From: Oleiphilus sp.
GTDB taxonomy: Bacteria; Pseudomonadota; Gammaproteobacteria; Pseudomonadales; Oleiphilaceae
DNA: 64,000 nucleotides
Assembly: GCA_006212045.1 (NCBI GenBank)
Contig: PZPK01000017.1
Location: forward strand, 1-64,000
Direction of reading: 5' to 3'
Part shown: in pieces, positions 34,754 to 44,174 of the stretch
How positions within the stretch are numbered: position 1 is the stretch's first letter
Layout: each line of letters opens with the position of its first letter
The notes under the pieces: model-generated
Told to the model about the DNA's origin: nothing
The model's database searches: none
Seen by the model: the letters and a program-made list of their open reading frames with translations, nothing else
Translations under genes and position numbers: made by a program

Positions 34754-36867
34754 CTCATTGGAGAATTGCCAGACATGTGCAGCGGCTTGAACAGGCGCAA
34801 ACCGGAGTGCGCTGGTTGGACCTTTATGCCGCACAAGCCATGATGACCCGGTTATCGGATTGCGAAGCCAGGCAAGACAGGGAATTGGAGCGCAGTACCG
34901 TTGATTTTCTGGTGGCATGTTCAGCCGCCTCTGCATTTGGCTTTGATGCATTGCCGGTGGCTGGGGAACGCTATCTCAAGTTTGCCGACAGAATGTTGTC
35001 ACAAGGCTTGAAGCTGCCTGATACAGAGCAATTGGAGGTGGTTCTGAAGCAGTTGGCATCCTCGGGTTTGCTTCAAACCGCCAAGGATGAGCAGTCCGAT
35101 GCGAGCCATGTATCTGATTCGCCGCTGGTACTCGCGGAATCCTGCGTGTTTCTGCGCAGACTCTGGGAACAGCATGATTTCCTGAACGGCTGGTTGAAAC
35201 GGCAGGAACAGGTGACATCGTTGAACCTTGATCAGGTGCGGGATTCCCGGACGCAGCCGGAGTTTTTGCAGGACAGTTTCAAATGCCTGTTCCCGGCGAC
35301 AGATCCTGAACAGGCTGTCAGAAGCGGAGACTTTGATTGGCAGGCCCTGGCCGCCGCGCAGGCTCTGACACAGAATGTATGTCTGATTTCCGGAGGTCCC
35401 GGCACAGGAAAAACCTCCACAGCCGCCCGAATTCTTATCCTTTATCAGTTGCAAGGGCTTCAGGACTTGCCTTCCGGTGTTGAAAGCATGCGCATCCGTC
35501 TATTGGCGCCGACCGGAAAAGCGGCGGTGCGCCTGCACACCTCGGTGGTCTCTCAATACCCGTCCTTGTTGGCAAAGCTGAACTTGGACGAAGACCTGGC
35601 AGGGCGGCTGAAAGCGTCGTTGCCGCGGCAGGGTGAAACCATTCATCGGGCTCTGATGGAAGTGAGCGGAAAACGGAGCCGCGATGGAGGCTTAAGCAAA
35701 GATGCTTTCATCGATAGCGGACAGTTGCTGTCTGGGGAAATAACACAGGCAACGCTGGACGCGGATATCGTGCTGGTTGATGAGGCGTCCATGATTGACC
35801 GGAAACTGATGCAGGACCTGCTTGCCATAGTGCCCCTTGGCAATCCGGATGCCGAAGCTTCCGGGTGCAGGTTACTGTTTCTGGGGGATCACTATCAATT
35901 GCCTCCGGTTGAATGTGGCGAGGTGTTCGCGCAATGGGTGCGGCGCTATGCGGATCGTCCATTCAGCCAATCGCAAGTGGCAGCGATGTCGTTTTTTTAT
36001 CCGGCTGTTGTGGAGCAGGTCGCGGTTGAACCAGTCAGTGCAGAGGCGTGCTCCGGGGAGGCACAGGCACCGAGTCTACTGGCACAGCTGCACAAGACCT
36101 ATCGCTTTGACGGTCCGATACAGGTGTTTGCACAGGCATTGCGCCGTGGTCGGTTGCCGCCTTTGACTCAACTCTTACCCGAGACCTCAATCGCGGGTCG
36201 AAGTGATGTCGCAGGGGACCTGTTTTCCCCGGCGACATTTACCTGGGTCGATTTGGGTCTGGCTGGCGCCGGTGAAGAGGGTGCGTCCCGCCTTGCGCAA
36301 GCGATGGAAAATGTGCTGGAAGGCTATCGCAATTACTTTGACAAGGTAGATCAGGGCCTCAGCCCGGCACAACTGATGGAAGAAAAGCTGCGTTTTCAGG
36401 TTTTATGTGCAACCTATGAAGGTCCGCTTGGGGTCAATATGATCAACCGCTTGGTGGAGAAGCGCTTTGGACGGGGAGAGTTTTACCACGGTAAAGTGAT
36501 TATGGTGACCGGTAATCAGCCGGCACTGGATCTGTTCAATGGTGACCTGGGCATTCTGACAGCTATTGAATCTCAGGTAACAGAGAACAAAGCAGAATCG
36601 GCTACCTCCTATCTGGTGCACTTTCCCGACAAGAATAATCAGGATGAGGGAGTGGCGCTCTCAATGATTCATGCCTGGCAGACAGCCTACGCGATTAGTA
36701 TTCACAAGAGCCAGGGTTCCGAATACGAGCAAGTGACGGTATTTGCACCTGACTACGCGGGTGAGTTGCTCAGTTCACGGCTGGTGTATACAGGGGTAAC
36801 TCGTGCCCAGCGCAACGTTGAATTATGGATCAGTCGACAAACCCTGTTGGCTCAGACAGAACCGTAA
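34744..36867 (+). CDS. recD: RecBCD enzyme subunit RecD (5'–3' helicase, exodeoxyribonuclease V alpha)
   Basis: 707 residues, about 100 more than E. coli RecD (608). The N-terminal domain that contacts RecC is followed by SF1B helicase motifs: ISGGPGTGKTSTAARIL (Walker A), RLLAPTGKAAVRL, IVLVDEASMIDRKLM (Walker B), LLFLGDHYQLPPVECGEVF, YAISIHKSQGSEYEQVTV and RLVYTGVTRAQRNVELW. Extra length comes partly from an insertion around residues 415–440 (FFYPAVVEQVAVEPVSAEAC), of unknown role. The gene ends 28 bp before a convergent DUF4402-like gene. Confidence 0.97.
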   Translation: MRLTHWRIARHVQRLEQAQTGVRWLDLYAAQAMMTRLSDCEARQDRELERSTVDFLVACSAASAFGFDALPVAGERYLKFADRMLSQGLKLPDTEQLEVVLKQLASSGLLQTAKDEQSDASHVSDSPLVLAESCVFLRRLWEQHDFLNGWLKRQEQVTSLNLDQVRDSRTQPEFLQDSFKCLFPATDPEQAVRSGDFDWQALAAAQALTQNVCLISGGPGTGKTSTAARILILYQLQGLQDLPSGVESMRIRLLAPTGKAAVRLHTSVVSQYPSLLAKLNLDEDLAGRLKASLPRQGETIHRALMEVSGKRSRDGGLSKDAFIDSGQLLSGEITQATLDADIVLVDEASMIDRKLMQDLLAIVPLGNPDAEASGCRLLFLGDHYQLPPVECGEVFAQWVRRYADRPFSQSQVAAMSFFYPAVVEQVAVEPVSAEACSGEAQAPSLLAQLHKTYRFDGPIQVFAQALRRGRLPPLTQLLPETSIAGRSDVAGDLFSPATFTWVDLGLAGAGEEGASRLAQAMENVLEGYRNYFDKVDQGLSPAQLMEEKLRFQVLCATYEGPLGVNMINRLVEKRFGRGEFYHGKVIMVTGNQPALDLFNGDLGILTAIESQVTENKAESATSYLVHFPDKNNQDEGVALSMIHAWQTAYAISIHKSQGSEYEQVTVFAPDYAGELLSSRLVYTGVTRAQRNVELWISRQTLLAQTEP

Positions 36868-36895
36868 TGCCTGCGGGATGATGTTTCGCGCTGCT

Positions 36896-37357
36896 TCAGA
36901 GATCTTCAGTGACATTAATCACGAATGATGGGTGCATTTCGCCTTCGCCGACAGAACGCTGATAGACGACCTTCATTCCCAGCTTGGCGCTTGTGCCGGA
37001 ACCGGGTGACGGTAGTCCAGAGGCCGGAAAGCTTTTGTAAGTCACCCCCTCGTAACGTAATTTGAAGCCCTTGAGGGTCACGCCGGCAATATCCTCATTG
37101 CTCTGAATATCCACCGTGATCGTGTTCGTGCTGTCACTGCTGATGATAAATTCAGCTTCATTGTAATAGGTGCCGACAATGGTGGCATTGGTACCACCGC
37201 CCAGGTTGCCGTTGTGGGTCACGATAATTCTCTTCTTGCCCGATTCTGAGGGCAGGGCTTTCGGAAAACTCAGCGACTGTACTTCCTGGATCCAGACTTG
37301 CGCATAACTGCCTCCGCAGGGCAGGCCCAGCAGCACCAGATAACACAGCATCTTCAT
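36896..37357 (-). CDS. Secreted DUF4402-like protein
   Basis: About 153 residues from ATG 37357; a TTG start 19 codons upstream is possible but would place extra residues before the signal peptide. The signal peptide (MLCYLVLLGLPCGGSYA) is followed by a beta-rich domain: SLSFPKALPSESGKKRIIV, AEFIISSDSTNTITVDIQS and a C-terminal VVYQRSVGEGEMHPSFVINV strand. The short strands around a 'gold-standard' GxxxxV pattern resemble DUF4402, a secreted pilin-like fold. It differs from the two other such proteins in lacking the paired Cys. It is convergent with recD and divergent from the major pilin-like gene across a 600-bp leader region. Confidence 0.6.
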   Translation of the reverse strand: MKMLCYLVLLGLPCGGSYAQVWIQEVQSLSFPKALPSESGKKRIIVTHNGNLGGGTNATIVGTYYNEAEFIISSDSTNTITVDIQSNEDIAGVTLKGFKLRYEGVTYKSFPASGLPSPGSGTSAKLGMKVVYQRSVGEGEMHPSFVINVTEDL

Positions 37358-37959
37358 TGTTTTTGACAGGTATCGAATCTGGGGCAGGGTGCAAGGTGTT
37401 TCAAATATCTGCAATGTTTACGCTCTCTGGGCTGTCGTTCCGTCATTTTCGGCCCGATGCCATTTGCAAGTTTGGGTAACTCTATTGCGCTTTGTTACCC
37501 GGTTTGTTCAGGATTTAAGCGGCCTTTTACGATAAGCGCCTAACGTGATACAGGCAAGTATAACTTCGTAACACTCGGATACAAAAAAGGCCTGTATCAG
37601 GCAGGAAATTCTCCAGATTTAGCTAGAGTGAAATCAAAGGCGTTCGAAATGCAAAATACTGAAAAACGCCCTCTGATGTATGAAAGGTTGCGACGTTGCA
37701 GTTATCAGGCTTCGTCTTAACAGGAGTCACCAACTCCCGGTTCATCGCCAAAAGCTGAATGATCCGAACGTTATCAGAGCAAGTATGCAAGGACACAGGG
37801 ATGTCATCAGGATAAAAAAGGATGTCAGGGATACATAATAAACAGCCTAGGCTGAATAAAAATGGTCCAGCGGCGTGTCGTCAAGGCGGCACAAAGAAAT
37901 GGGCTAAAAAACGAGTAGTTTAACAGTCATCACAAACCAAATATTTGGAGATACTATCC
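37358..37959. promoter_or_regulatory. Long intergenic leader with two inverted repeats
   Basis: About 600 bp without a gene separate two divergent DUF4402-like genes. GGGTAAC (37474–37480) and GTTACCC (37494–37500) form a perfect 7-bp inverted repeat with a 13-bp gap. TGATACAGGC (37546–37555) and GCCTGTATCA (37590–37599) form a perfect 10-bp inverted repeat with a 34-bp gap. The stretch from 37600 to the pilin start is AT-rich and could be a long 5' untranslated region. These are candidates for regulator binding or RNA structure. Confidence 0.45.
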
Positions 37960-38457
37960 ATGAAAGCAACATTCAAGAAAGCAGCAATTGCAGCCACTAT
38001 CGTAACGGGTCTTAGTGCAGGTGCCGCGCAAGCGGATACATTCCAGGCGCTACTGTCTATCGTTCAACCTCTGTCACTGGCGGAAAACACTCAGATGGAT
38101 CTGGGCCAGATTGATGTATCAACGGATGCCGCAGTCTGTACTGTCGCTGCCGCAGGTGCTCGTTCAGGTGCCGCATGCTTTGATGCCGTAACCAACGGTA
38201 CCGCAGGTGTTATCGATGTCAGCGGTACAACCGGTCTGCAATTTGATATCTCAATCAGTGGTACGACGGCTAACGGCCTGACCTTTGCACCTTCGATGCT
38301 GGACAATGGCCAGGGTGCAACGACGCTGACAGGCGTTACATTGGCGGCTTCTCACCAATTGACTCTGGGTGGCACTTTGACGGTTGACAGTGGTGCGACC
38401 GCTTCAGCCAACAACCCAACGTCGATCGACTACGATGTGACTGTGGCGTATCAATAA
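37960..38457 (+). CDS. Major DUF4402-like secreted subunit (putative pilin)
   Basis: 165 residues. A Sec signal peptide is cleaved after AGAAQA (about residue 24), leaving a roughly 140-residue beta-rich, Gly/Thr/Ala-rich mature protein with no membrane segment. Two Cys (AAVCTV and GAACFD) could form a disulphide. Motifs shared with the 44175–44795 protein are FQ-LSIV-PL-L at the mature start, LD-GQ, GT-G-I-V-GTTG, L-FAP and Y-V-VAYQ at the end. GGAG lies 9 nt before ATG 37960; an earlier in-frame ATG is rejected because it precedes this site. A strong terminator follows, so it forms its own, probably high-level, transcript, as usual for a major fibre subunit. Confidence 0.72.
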   Translation: MKATFKKAAIAATIVTGLSAGAAQADTFQALLSIVQPLSLAENTQMDLGQIDVSTDAAVCTVAAAGARSGAACFDAVTNGTAGVIDVSGTTGLQFDISISGTTANGLTFAPSMLDNGQGATTLTGVTLAASHQLTLGGTLTVDSGATASANNPTSIDYDVTVAYQ

Positions 38458-38481
38458 GCGACAGCAGACAGACTAGTGATC

Positions 38482-38512
38482 AAAGGCGCCTTCGGGCGCC
38501 TTTTTCGTTTTT
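38482..38512 (+). terminator. Strong rho-independent terminator after putative pilin gene
   Basis: The perfect stem AAAGGCGCC/GGCGCCTTT has a TTCG tetraloop, one of the most stable loops, and is followed by TTTTTCGTTTTT. It separates the pilin-like gene from the chaperone–usher operon, which would allow far higher expression of the subunit than of its assembly proteins. Confidence 0.95.
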
Positions 38513-38739
38513 GTCATATAAACTGTGTCCATTTAATTCCAAATAGCATTAGAAAGATTTCTAAAACAATTGATTTAAAAGAAAAATAGTCCATTCTTAT
38601 AAGAGCAGTTCCGGATCGTTGCGGCACGTATCGACAATGGCGTGAGAACTGAAGCAAAAAAGATATTCAGAACCACTGAATACGAAACAAGTGCGTCATG
38701 AACGCATTATTTATAACTCTTTTTGATACTACCAAGCCC

Positions 38740-39555
38740 ATGAAAACTCTATCCCAAGTTGTGTCTGTCATTCTCCTGACAGTGTGTCTCTTCTCACAGG
38801 CCCATGCCGGTCTGTTAATTAATCCGAAACGTGTCGTTCTTGCCGACCGGGATCGCAGCGCTACGCTGGACCTGATGAACGAAGGCAGCGAAGTCGCGCG
38901 TTACCAGATTTTCTTTGAACAGAAAATGATGAATGAAGCCGGTGCGATTGTGGATGTGCCGGAACTTGATGAAGATGCGGTCTATGCCAAGGATATGATT
39001 CGCTATTCTCCCAGACGTGTCGATATTGCACCCGGTCAAAAACAAACGATCAGGCTGGCCGTCAGGCGCCCGAAGGATCTGCCTGCCGGTGAATATATTT
39101 CGCATCTGGTGTTCAAGGAAATTCCATCAAAAGTCGACAGGACACCCGAGAGTCAAAGCGAAGAGCGGCTTAAACTGGCTTTTCGACCCACCTTGAAGCT
39201 GGCAATACCGATCATTGTGCGCAAAGGCGAACTGGATGCCAGCGGCGCAATTAGCGAGGTCAGACTATTCTCGAAAGAGCAGGATCAGTCTTTGCTCTCC
39301 TTCCACCTGCAGCGCAATGGAGAACGTTCCTTGTACGGGGATGTGGAAATCTATGAGATGGCCGGAGACCAATTGGGAGAACGCATCGGTTTTGCCCGAG
39401 GTATTGCCTTGTATACTACGGTCAGTCAGCGCAAAGTGAATGTACCTTTGGTTCGTCCGGTCAGTGAGGACATCAATAGCCTGTTTGTCCGCTACGACGA
39501 AGGCGGCAAGTACGGGGGAACCAATGTCGTGGAACTGCCTGTCACATTGGATTGA
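38740..39555 (+). CDS. PapD-like periplasmic chaperone
   Basis: About 271 residues from the second in-frame Met (38740), which gives a clean signal peptide ending FSQAHA; the upstream ATG 38698 would add 14 residues. The mature start GLLINPKRVVLADRDRSATLDLMNEGSE is the G1/A strand of an immunoglobulin-like chaperone domain 1. RYSPRRVDIAPGQKQTIRLAVRRP and LPAGEYISHLVFKEIP match the F1–G1 region; the usual G1 alternating hydrophobics that complete a subunit are in KLAIPIIVRKG. Domain 2 follows (about 175–270). The chaperone should hold DUF4402-like subunits in the periplasm. It is 31 bp upstream of the usher-like gene. Confidence 0.85.
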   Translation: MKTLSQVVSVILLTVCLFSQAHAGLLINPKRVVLADRDRSATLDLMNEGSEVARYQIFFEQKMMNEAGAIVDVPELDEDAVYAKDMIRYSPRRVDIAPGQKQTIRLAVRRPKDLPAGEYISHLVFKEIPSKVDRTPESQSEERLKLAFRPTLKLAIPIIVRKGELDASGAISEVRLFSKEQDQSLLSFHLQRNGERSLYGDVEIYEMAGDQLGERIGFARGIALYTTVSQRKVNVPLVRPVSEDINSLFVRYDEGGKYGGTNVVELPVTLD

Positions 39556-39586
39556 AGCAGCCCTTCGAAGTTAGCCTCACAACTGA

Positions 39587-42280
39587 TTGACAGGCCTGGT
39601 GTTGGTTATCAGATTATTCAGCCTTTGGCTGATGTTGCTCTGTGCGAAGGCACTGGCCGGGCAGGAGTTTCCCCTGTCCCAGACCGGTGTCGGCGCCGAG
39701 CGCGCGCGCGTGCATCTGGCAGAGGAAAATCTACTGGTCCTGGAGCTCAGGATTGGTGACTATGTCAGTTCCGATTCCCTGTTCGTTTATCAGTCCCCCG
39801 ATGAAACTCTAATCCCCTTGCAGCCCTTGCTTGAGGCGCTGGATTTTCCGGTCAGTATCGACATGGACACCCTGAGTCTGTCTGGTTGGTATATCGAAGA
39901 AGAGCGGCGAATTTCTGCGGATATTCTGCAGCAACGTCTGTTCCTGCGCGGCATGCAACAAGCATGGCCAGAACGATTGCACTATGCCGCTGATGACTTT
40001 GATCTCTATCTGGACCTTGGCACCATCGAACAGTGGTTTGAATTGCACTTGGATCTGGACGTTTCGCAATTGCGTTTGGGGGTTTCTTCGTCGTTGACCC
40101 TGCCGGTGCTGGCCAGGCTGGAGCGCGAAAAGAGGCGTGAGAATCTGCCCAAAGAAACAAACCGGCAGCGCATTGGGATTGATATTAACAACCGTTACTC
40201 CTGGTTGGGAAAGCCCCAGTTTGATGCCGGGTTCAGTCTGGATGCAGCCCAGAGCCAAGGCCAAAGTGAAAGCAGCTACAGCGGTGTGTTGCAGGGGCGT
40301 ATGGATCTGCTCAAGCATTCCATGCAGCTCAGTTATTATGAGGATGACCGCCAGAGAGAGGCGCGTATCCGTATGTCACGCGCCGCCGCATCTCCGGATC
40401 AGCAGGTACTTCCCGGATTTGATCGCTATGAATTTGGGGATATTCAAAGCTATTCCGACCCTTTGATCTTCAGTGCGATAAACGGCCGCGGCCTGGCTCT
40501 GCAGCGGGGTCGTGATCAAGTCAACCAGCAGGGCAGCTCCATCAATATCGAAGGCGATGCAACTCCGGGCTGGGAGGCCGAGTTGTACCGTAATGGGCAG
40601 CTGATCGCTTTTTCGGAAGTGGGTCTGGACGGACGTTATCTGTTTGAAGAGGTGGTTACCAGTCTCGGGCAAAACAATTTCGAGGTCCGCCTATATGGGC
40701 CGCAAGGGCAGTTTCGCGTCAGCAAAAAACAGTTGTCGATCGGTGGAGAGATGTTGCCGGCTGGCGAAGTTGAAGCGCAATTAGTGGCGCTTGATCGCAA
40801 TTCGATGCTATTGGAATCCGAGCCGCCATCAAGCAAGGAGACGAGCGACTTTCAGTTGGCCGAGCTTGGGCTGGGGATCAATGAGTATGTGACGGCGCAA
40901 CTTGGGCTCAGCAATATGACGCCGGCCAATGGGCAGAACGCTTACCTGTATCGGTATTTCAATCTTTTTGCCAGTGTCTGGGGCCTCCAGAACCAGTTCA
41001 AACTGGCGAGCGACGGAGAGGGCGGGATTGCCTGGCTGGAATCGGTAAAGGGGCGCGTGGGATCAAGCAGTCTCAATCTTGACTGGAAGGTCTTTGATGA
41101 CTTTGTCAGCGACCGCAATCCGCAGGGCCTATTGGAGCGGGATGTCGGTGTGGATCTGAGCAACTCGGTCAGAATGGGCTTGCCGAGTCCAATGTACTTC
41201 ATCTTCGGAGTTCGGCAGCAATCATTTTCGGATGGGCGCAAACTGGTTCGTTATTCCAATGATTTGAGCAGTCGGCTGGCTGGTATCAAGTTTGCGCATA
41301 ACGCGGTATGGACAGACTCCAACGAAGATGAGCCGGCAAGTTTGTCCGGTCAGCTTAGCGTCACAACACAGTGGTATGACTGGCGACTCAAAGGCTCTGC
41401 AGCGTATCGGGCACGGCCGACGGGGCGCATGGATAATCTGAGTCTGGGTGCGAGCTATTTGGGTATGGAGAACTTCAGCTATACCGGCTCGGCCCAGTAT
41501 TTGTTCGGGGCAGCGTCATCTGCCCGTATCGACAATACCTTTACCTGGGATCTGAAAGGCGTCTCGGTGTCGGTGAATGCTTCTGTGACAACAGAGGATT
41601 ACTACAGCCTCGGTTTGTCCCTGAATACTGCCTTGGGCTACGACTATGCGGACCGGGCTTATGCGTTCAATCTGCGCAGTCAGGTAAACAATGCCTCAGT
41701 TACGGCTCTGGCGTTTATCGATGAAAACGGTGATGGCATCAAAGGGCCGGATGAGGCTGCCGTAGAACATATCCGGTTTAAAGGGATCGGACATTGGCGT
41801 CATGCCGAAACCAATGCTGATGGTTTGGTGACACTGGCCGGGTTGCCAGAGTTGGCAGTCCAGACCATAGAGGTCGACGAAAAGTCGATAGAAGATCCGT
41901 TCCTTCGCGTAGCGCGACCGCCGGTAACGATTTATACCCATGCCGGGACGCATTACTTTCTTCAAATTCCTTTGGTTCAGACTCTTGAAATTGAAGGGCG
42001 ACTGGATCTTGTGCTCGATGAGCGCACTTTGCCTGCGACCGGTGTAGAGGTCCACTTGCTTGATCAGCAGGGTCAGATCATATCGACAACCACGACGGAA
42101 TATGACGGAGTCTACCTGTTTGAGCAGATCCTGCCCGGGAAGTATTTTATGCAGATAGACCCCCTGTGGCTCAAGGCACGCAAGGTGACTAACATCGAGC
42201 CGGTTAGGGTCAATGCGACAGGTGAAGATGGGATTATCTTTATCGACCCCTTGATCCTGGAGCGCAAATCCGAGGGCTAA
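39587..42280 (+). CDS. Non-canonical usher-like outer-membrane protein with Ig/carboxypeptidase-regulatory-like C-terminal domains
   Basis: 897 residues. The signal peptide ends near CAKALA. An N-terminal domain of about 140 residues has two beta-rich halves (LELRIGDYVSSDSLFVYQ, LLEALDFPVSIDMDTLSLSGW). A middle segment, NIEGDATPGWEAELYRNGQL then DGRYLFEEVVTSLGQNNFEVRLYGPQGQF (about 328–385), resembles the plug domain of ushers. Many short alternating strands (about 390–700) fit a beta-barrel. The C-terminus carries SdrD-B-like ALAFIDENGDGIKGPDEAAV and a carboxypeptidase-regulatory-like VEVHLLDQQGQ…YLFEQILPGKY domain. It probably secretes chaperone-bound DUF4402 subunits. It is unlike FimD/PapC in its N- and C-terminal parts. 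The start (TTG 39587 or GTG 39599) is uncertain. Confidence 0.72.
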   Translation: MTGLVLVIRLFSLWLMLLCAKALAGQEFPLSQTGVGAERARVHLAEENLLVLELRIGDYVSSDSLFVYQSPDETLIPLQPLLEALDFPVSIDMDTLSLSGWYIEEERRISADILQQRLFLRGMQQAWPERLHYAADDFDLYLDLGTIEQWFELHLDLDVSQLRLGVSSSLTLPVLARLEREKRRENLPKETNRQRIGIDINNRYSWLGKPQFDAGFSLDAAQSQGQSESSYSGVLQGRMDLLKHSMQLSYYEDDRQREARIRMSRAAASPDQQVLPGFDRYEFGDIQSYSDPLIFSAINGRGLALQRGRDQVNQQGSSINIEGDATPGWEAELYRNGQLIAFSEVGLDGRYLFEEVVTSLGQNNFEVRLYGPQGQFRVSKKQLSIGGEMLPAGEVEAQLVALDRNSMLLESEPPSSKETSDFQLAELGLGINEYVTAQLGLSNMTPANGQNAYLYRYFNLFASVWGLQNQFKLASDGEGGIAWLESVKGRVGSSSLNLDWKVFDDFVSDRNPQGLLERDVGVDLSNSVRMGLPSPMYFIFGVRQQSFSDGRKLVRYSNDLSSRLAGIKFAHNAVWTDSNEDEPASLSGQLSVTTQWYDWRLKGSAAYRARPTGRMDNLSLGASYLGMENFSYTGSAQYLFGAASSARIDNTFTWDLKGVSVSVNASVTTEDYYSLGLSLNTALGYDYADRAYAFNLRSQVNNASVTALAFIDENGDGIKGPDEAAVEHIRFKGIGHWRHAETNADGLVTLAGLPELAVQTIEVDEKSIEDPFLRVARPPVTIYTHAGTHYFLQIPLVQTLEIEGRLDLVLDERTLPATGVEVHLLDQQGQIISTTTTEYDGVYLFEQILPGKYFMQIDPLWLKARKVTNIEPVRVNATGEDGIIFIDPLILERKSEG

Positions 42281-42303
42281 GGTTCAAGGAATCAGCGCGT
42301 GTG

Positions 42304-43101
42304 TCACTGGCCAATATAGATTCTGAGGTCTTTGCGGTTAAAGAAAATGTTGGACGGCGTGGTGCCGAACATGGATCTGAAAGTATGCGCAAAGTGGGCT
42401 GAGTCGCTAAAGCCCGCATTAATGGCTGCATCGGTCATGGAACTCCCCTGTGCAATATAGCTTGCTGTTCGAAACATGCGGTGCCAAAGCCGGTAACGTC
42501 GTATGGGGATGCCGGTTTGTTGTTTGAACAACTGGATTAGCCGCTGGCTGGAAATGTTAACCGCGCCAGCCAGTGCTTCCAGCGAAGTATTTTCTGTGGC
42601 GGTCGACTGGATCATCGCCACGACTTTCTCCACTCTGGGATCAACATAGTGTGCTGGCATTGCTTCGCCTGTGCAGGCCAGTCTTTGTTCCAGCAGCTGG
42701 CTGGCTTTTTCGGGAGCGGTTTGCTGCTTCAGCAATTCGCTGAACATTTTTTGCAGTTCTTTCTCGTTTTCAATTGTGTATCCCAGTGTGTCTATCTGCG
42801 CCCCGGATCTTGACAGCAAGTGTGCGTAATCCCTGCCAAAGACATCCAGATTGCAATTGGCAACGATGGCATCCTTCGTTTGCACAACGACCTGATATCC
42901 CGCTGGCATTACGACACTTTGGCAGCGTAGGTGTTTGTTTGAGTCCGGCAGGTATAGCTGTATTTCATGGTCTAGAGAGACAGTCAGGGTCGCGGCCCCC
43001 TGTTTAAGCGCAACCTGCTCGGCCAGCTGACCAATGAAGAGTGTGCGCTTGGGCCAAAGGTATAGCAGCGACGCGGATGTGGAATCTGAGGTGGGTTTCA
43101 T
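42304..43101 (-). CDS. AraC-family transcriptional regulator
   Basis: 265 residues. The N-terminal part (about 1–145) is beta-rich and unassigned; the C-terminal AraC domain contains SLEALAGAVNISSQRLIQLF (first helix-turn-helix) and SMTDAAINAGFSDSAHFAHTF (second), then MFGTTPSNIFF. It faces the usher gene convergently with a 23-bp gap and is divergent from a GST gene. Its position inside the cluster makes it a candidate regulator of the fibre genes, which is inference. There is no clear ribosome-binding site. Confidence 0.92.
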   Translation of the reverse strand: MKPTSDSTSASLLYLWPKRTLFIGQLAEQVALKQGAATLTVSLDHEIQLYLPDSNKHLRCQSVVMPAGYQVVVQTKDAIVANCNLDVFGRDYAHLLSRSGAQIDTLGYTIENEKELQKMFSELLKQQTAPEKASQLLEQRLACTGEAMPAHYVDPRVEKVVAMIQSTATENTSLEALAGAVNISSQRLIQLFKQQTGIPIRRYRLWHRMFRTASYIAQGSSMTDAAINAGFSDSAHFAHTFRSMFGTTPSNIFFNRKDLRIYIGQ

Positions 43102-43225
43102 GATGGTGTGGGAACAGTGAAATCAGCCAGCGTGTTTAATTCGGGCATTGTGCAGCGCCGTGGATTATCGTTCAATACGTTAGCTTGATAATTCCCAAAT
43201 GCCAAAGATAACAACAGGAATCACC

Positions 43226-43933
43226 ATGATTGAATTGCACCAGTTCCCGAGCAAAATGGGTGTCCCGAACCTGAGTCCCTTCTGTATGAAGGTAGAAGCC
43301 TTCCTGAATGCTGCCGGCTTGCCGTATGACGTCGTCAAGCAACCGGACCCGCGCAAAGCACCTCTGGGGAAATTACCCATGATCGTGGATGGGCAAGTGC
43401 AGGTTCCGGATTCGCACCATATTATCCGTTATCTCTCCGACACCTATGATATTGATCTGGATGCGCATCTCTCTGCCCCTGAAAAGGCAGTGGCGCACGC
43501 TTTTGCGCGTATGATCGAGGAAAGGCTGTACTGGATCTTCGTGTTTAACCGCTGGGTGGATGACAACTGGCCAGTGGTCAAGAAAGGCGCGTTCGGAAAA
43601 TTACCGCCGGTGGTGAAGGACATGGTGCCGCGCATTGTACAGGGCAAGATCAAAAGGGATCTGGAGGGGCAGGGGCTTGGCCGACATGAATGCGAGGCTA
43701 TCTATGCCTTCGCAAAAGAAGATATTCAGGCACTGGCCGATTTTCTGGCTGACAAGCCCTATTTCATGGGAGATCAGATAAGTTTGGCCGACATCACGGT
43801 CGCATCTTTTTTGTGCAATATTGTGCAGGTAGAGTTGGATAGTCCGATAAAACAGTATGTATTAGCGCACCCTAATCTGGATCGTTACCAGCAGAGATTG
43901 GCGCCGCAATTGTTTCCGGCGCATTTTGGCTGA
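43226..43933 (+). CDS. Glutathione S-transferase/metaxin-like (FAXC-type) protein
   Basis: About 235 residues from ATG 43226 (AGGA 6 nt upstream). The thioredoxin-like half carries LSPFCMKVEAFLNAAGLPYDVV, with the Cys-containing SPFC motif, and GKLPMIVDGQ and VPDSHHIIRYL. The helical half has FLADKPYFMGDQISLADITVASFL. The spacing and LYWIFVFNRWVDDNWP resemble the FAXC/metaxin subset of GST proteins rather than detoxifying GSTs. Substrate unknown. It lies between the AraC gene and the second pilin-like gene, and its relation to the fibre cluster is unclear. Confidence 0.88.
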   Translation: MIELHQFPSKMGVPNLSPFCMKVEAFLNAAGLPYDVVKQPDPRKAPLGKLPMIVDGQVQVPDSHHIIRYLSDTYDIDLDAHLSAPEKAVAHAFARMIEERLYWIFVFNRWVDDNWPVVKKGAFGKLPPVVKDMVPRIVQGKIKRDLEGQGLGRHECEAIYAFAKEDIQALADFLADKPYFMGDQISLADITVASFLCNIVQVELDSPIKQYVLAHPNLDRYQQRLAPQLFPAHFG

Positions 43934-44022
43934 GTACAGAGAGTCGGCGTCAATGCATGCCAGGCATCAGGCGGTTCGGGGTAGTCCAGAGACATTGGTT
44001 TGTGAGCAAAAAGTGATTGCCG

Positions 44023-44042
44023 AGGGCTGGCCAGCCAGCCCT
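44023..44042. repeat. Perfect inverted repeat, possible terminator or hairpin
   Basis: AGGGCTGGCCAGCCAGCCCT forms a 9-bp perfect stem with a tiny loop after the GST gene. The T run on either side is poor, so it may be a factor-assisted terminator or a simple hairpin. Confidence 0.4.
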
Positions 44043-44174
44043 GTGTTGCCATGCCGGGCTATTGGTATCGCTGCATAGACACGCATGAGTACCAGATCCC
44101 AATCCGACAATTCCTTACAGTAAAATCTGAAAAGTCGTCTATAATGGAGGCCTTCTTTGACGAGGGCAGGGTCC

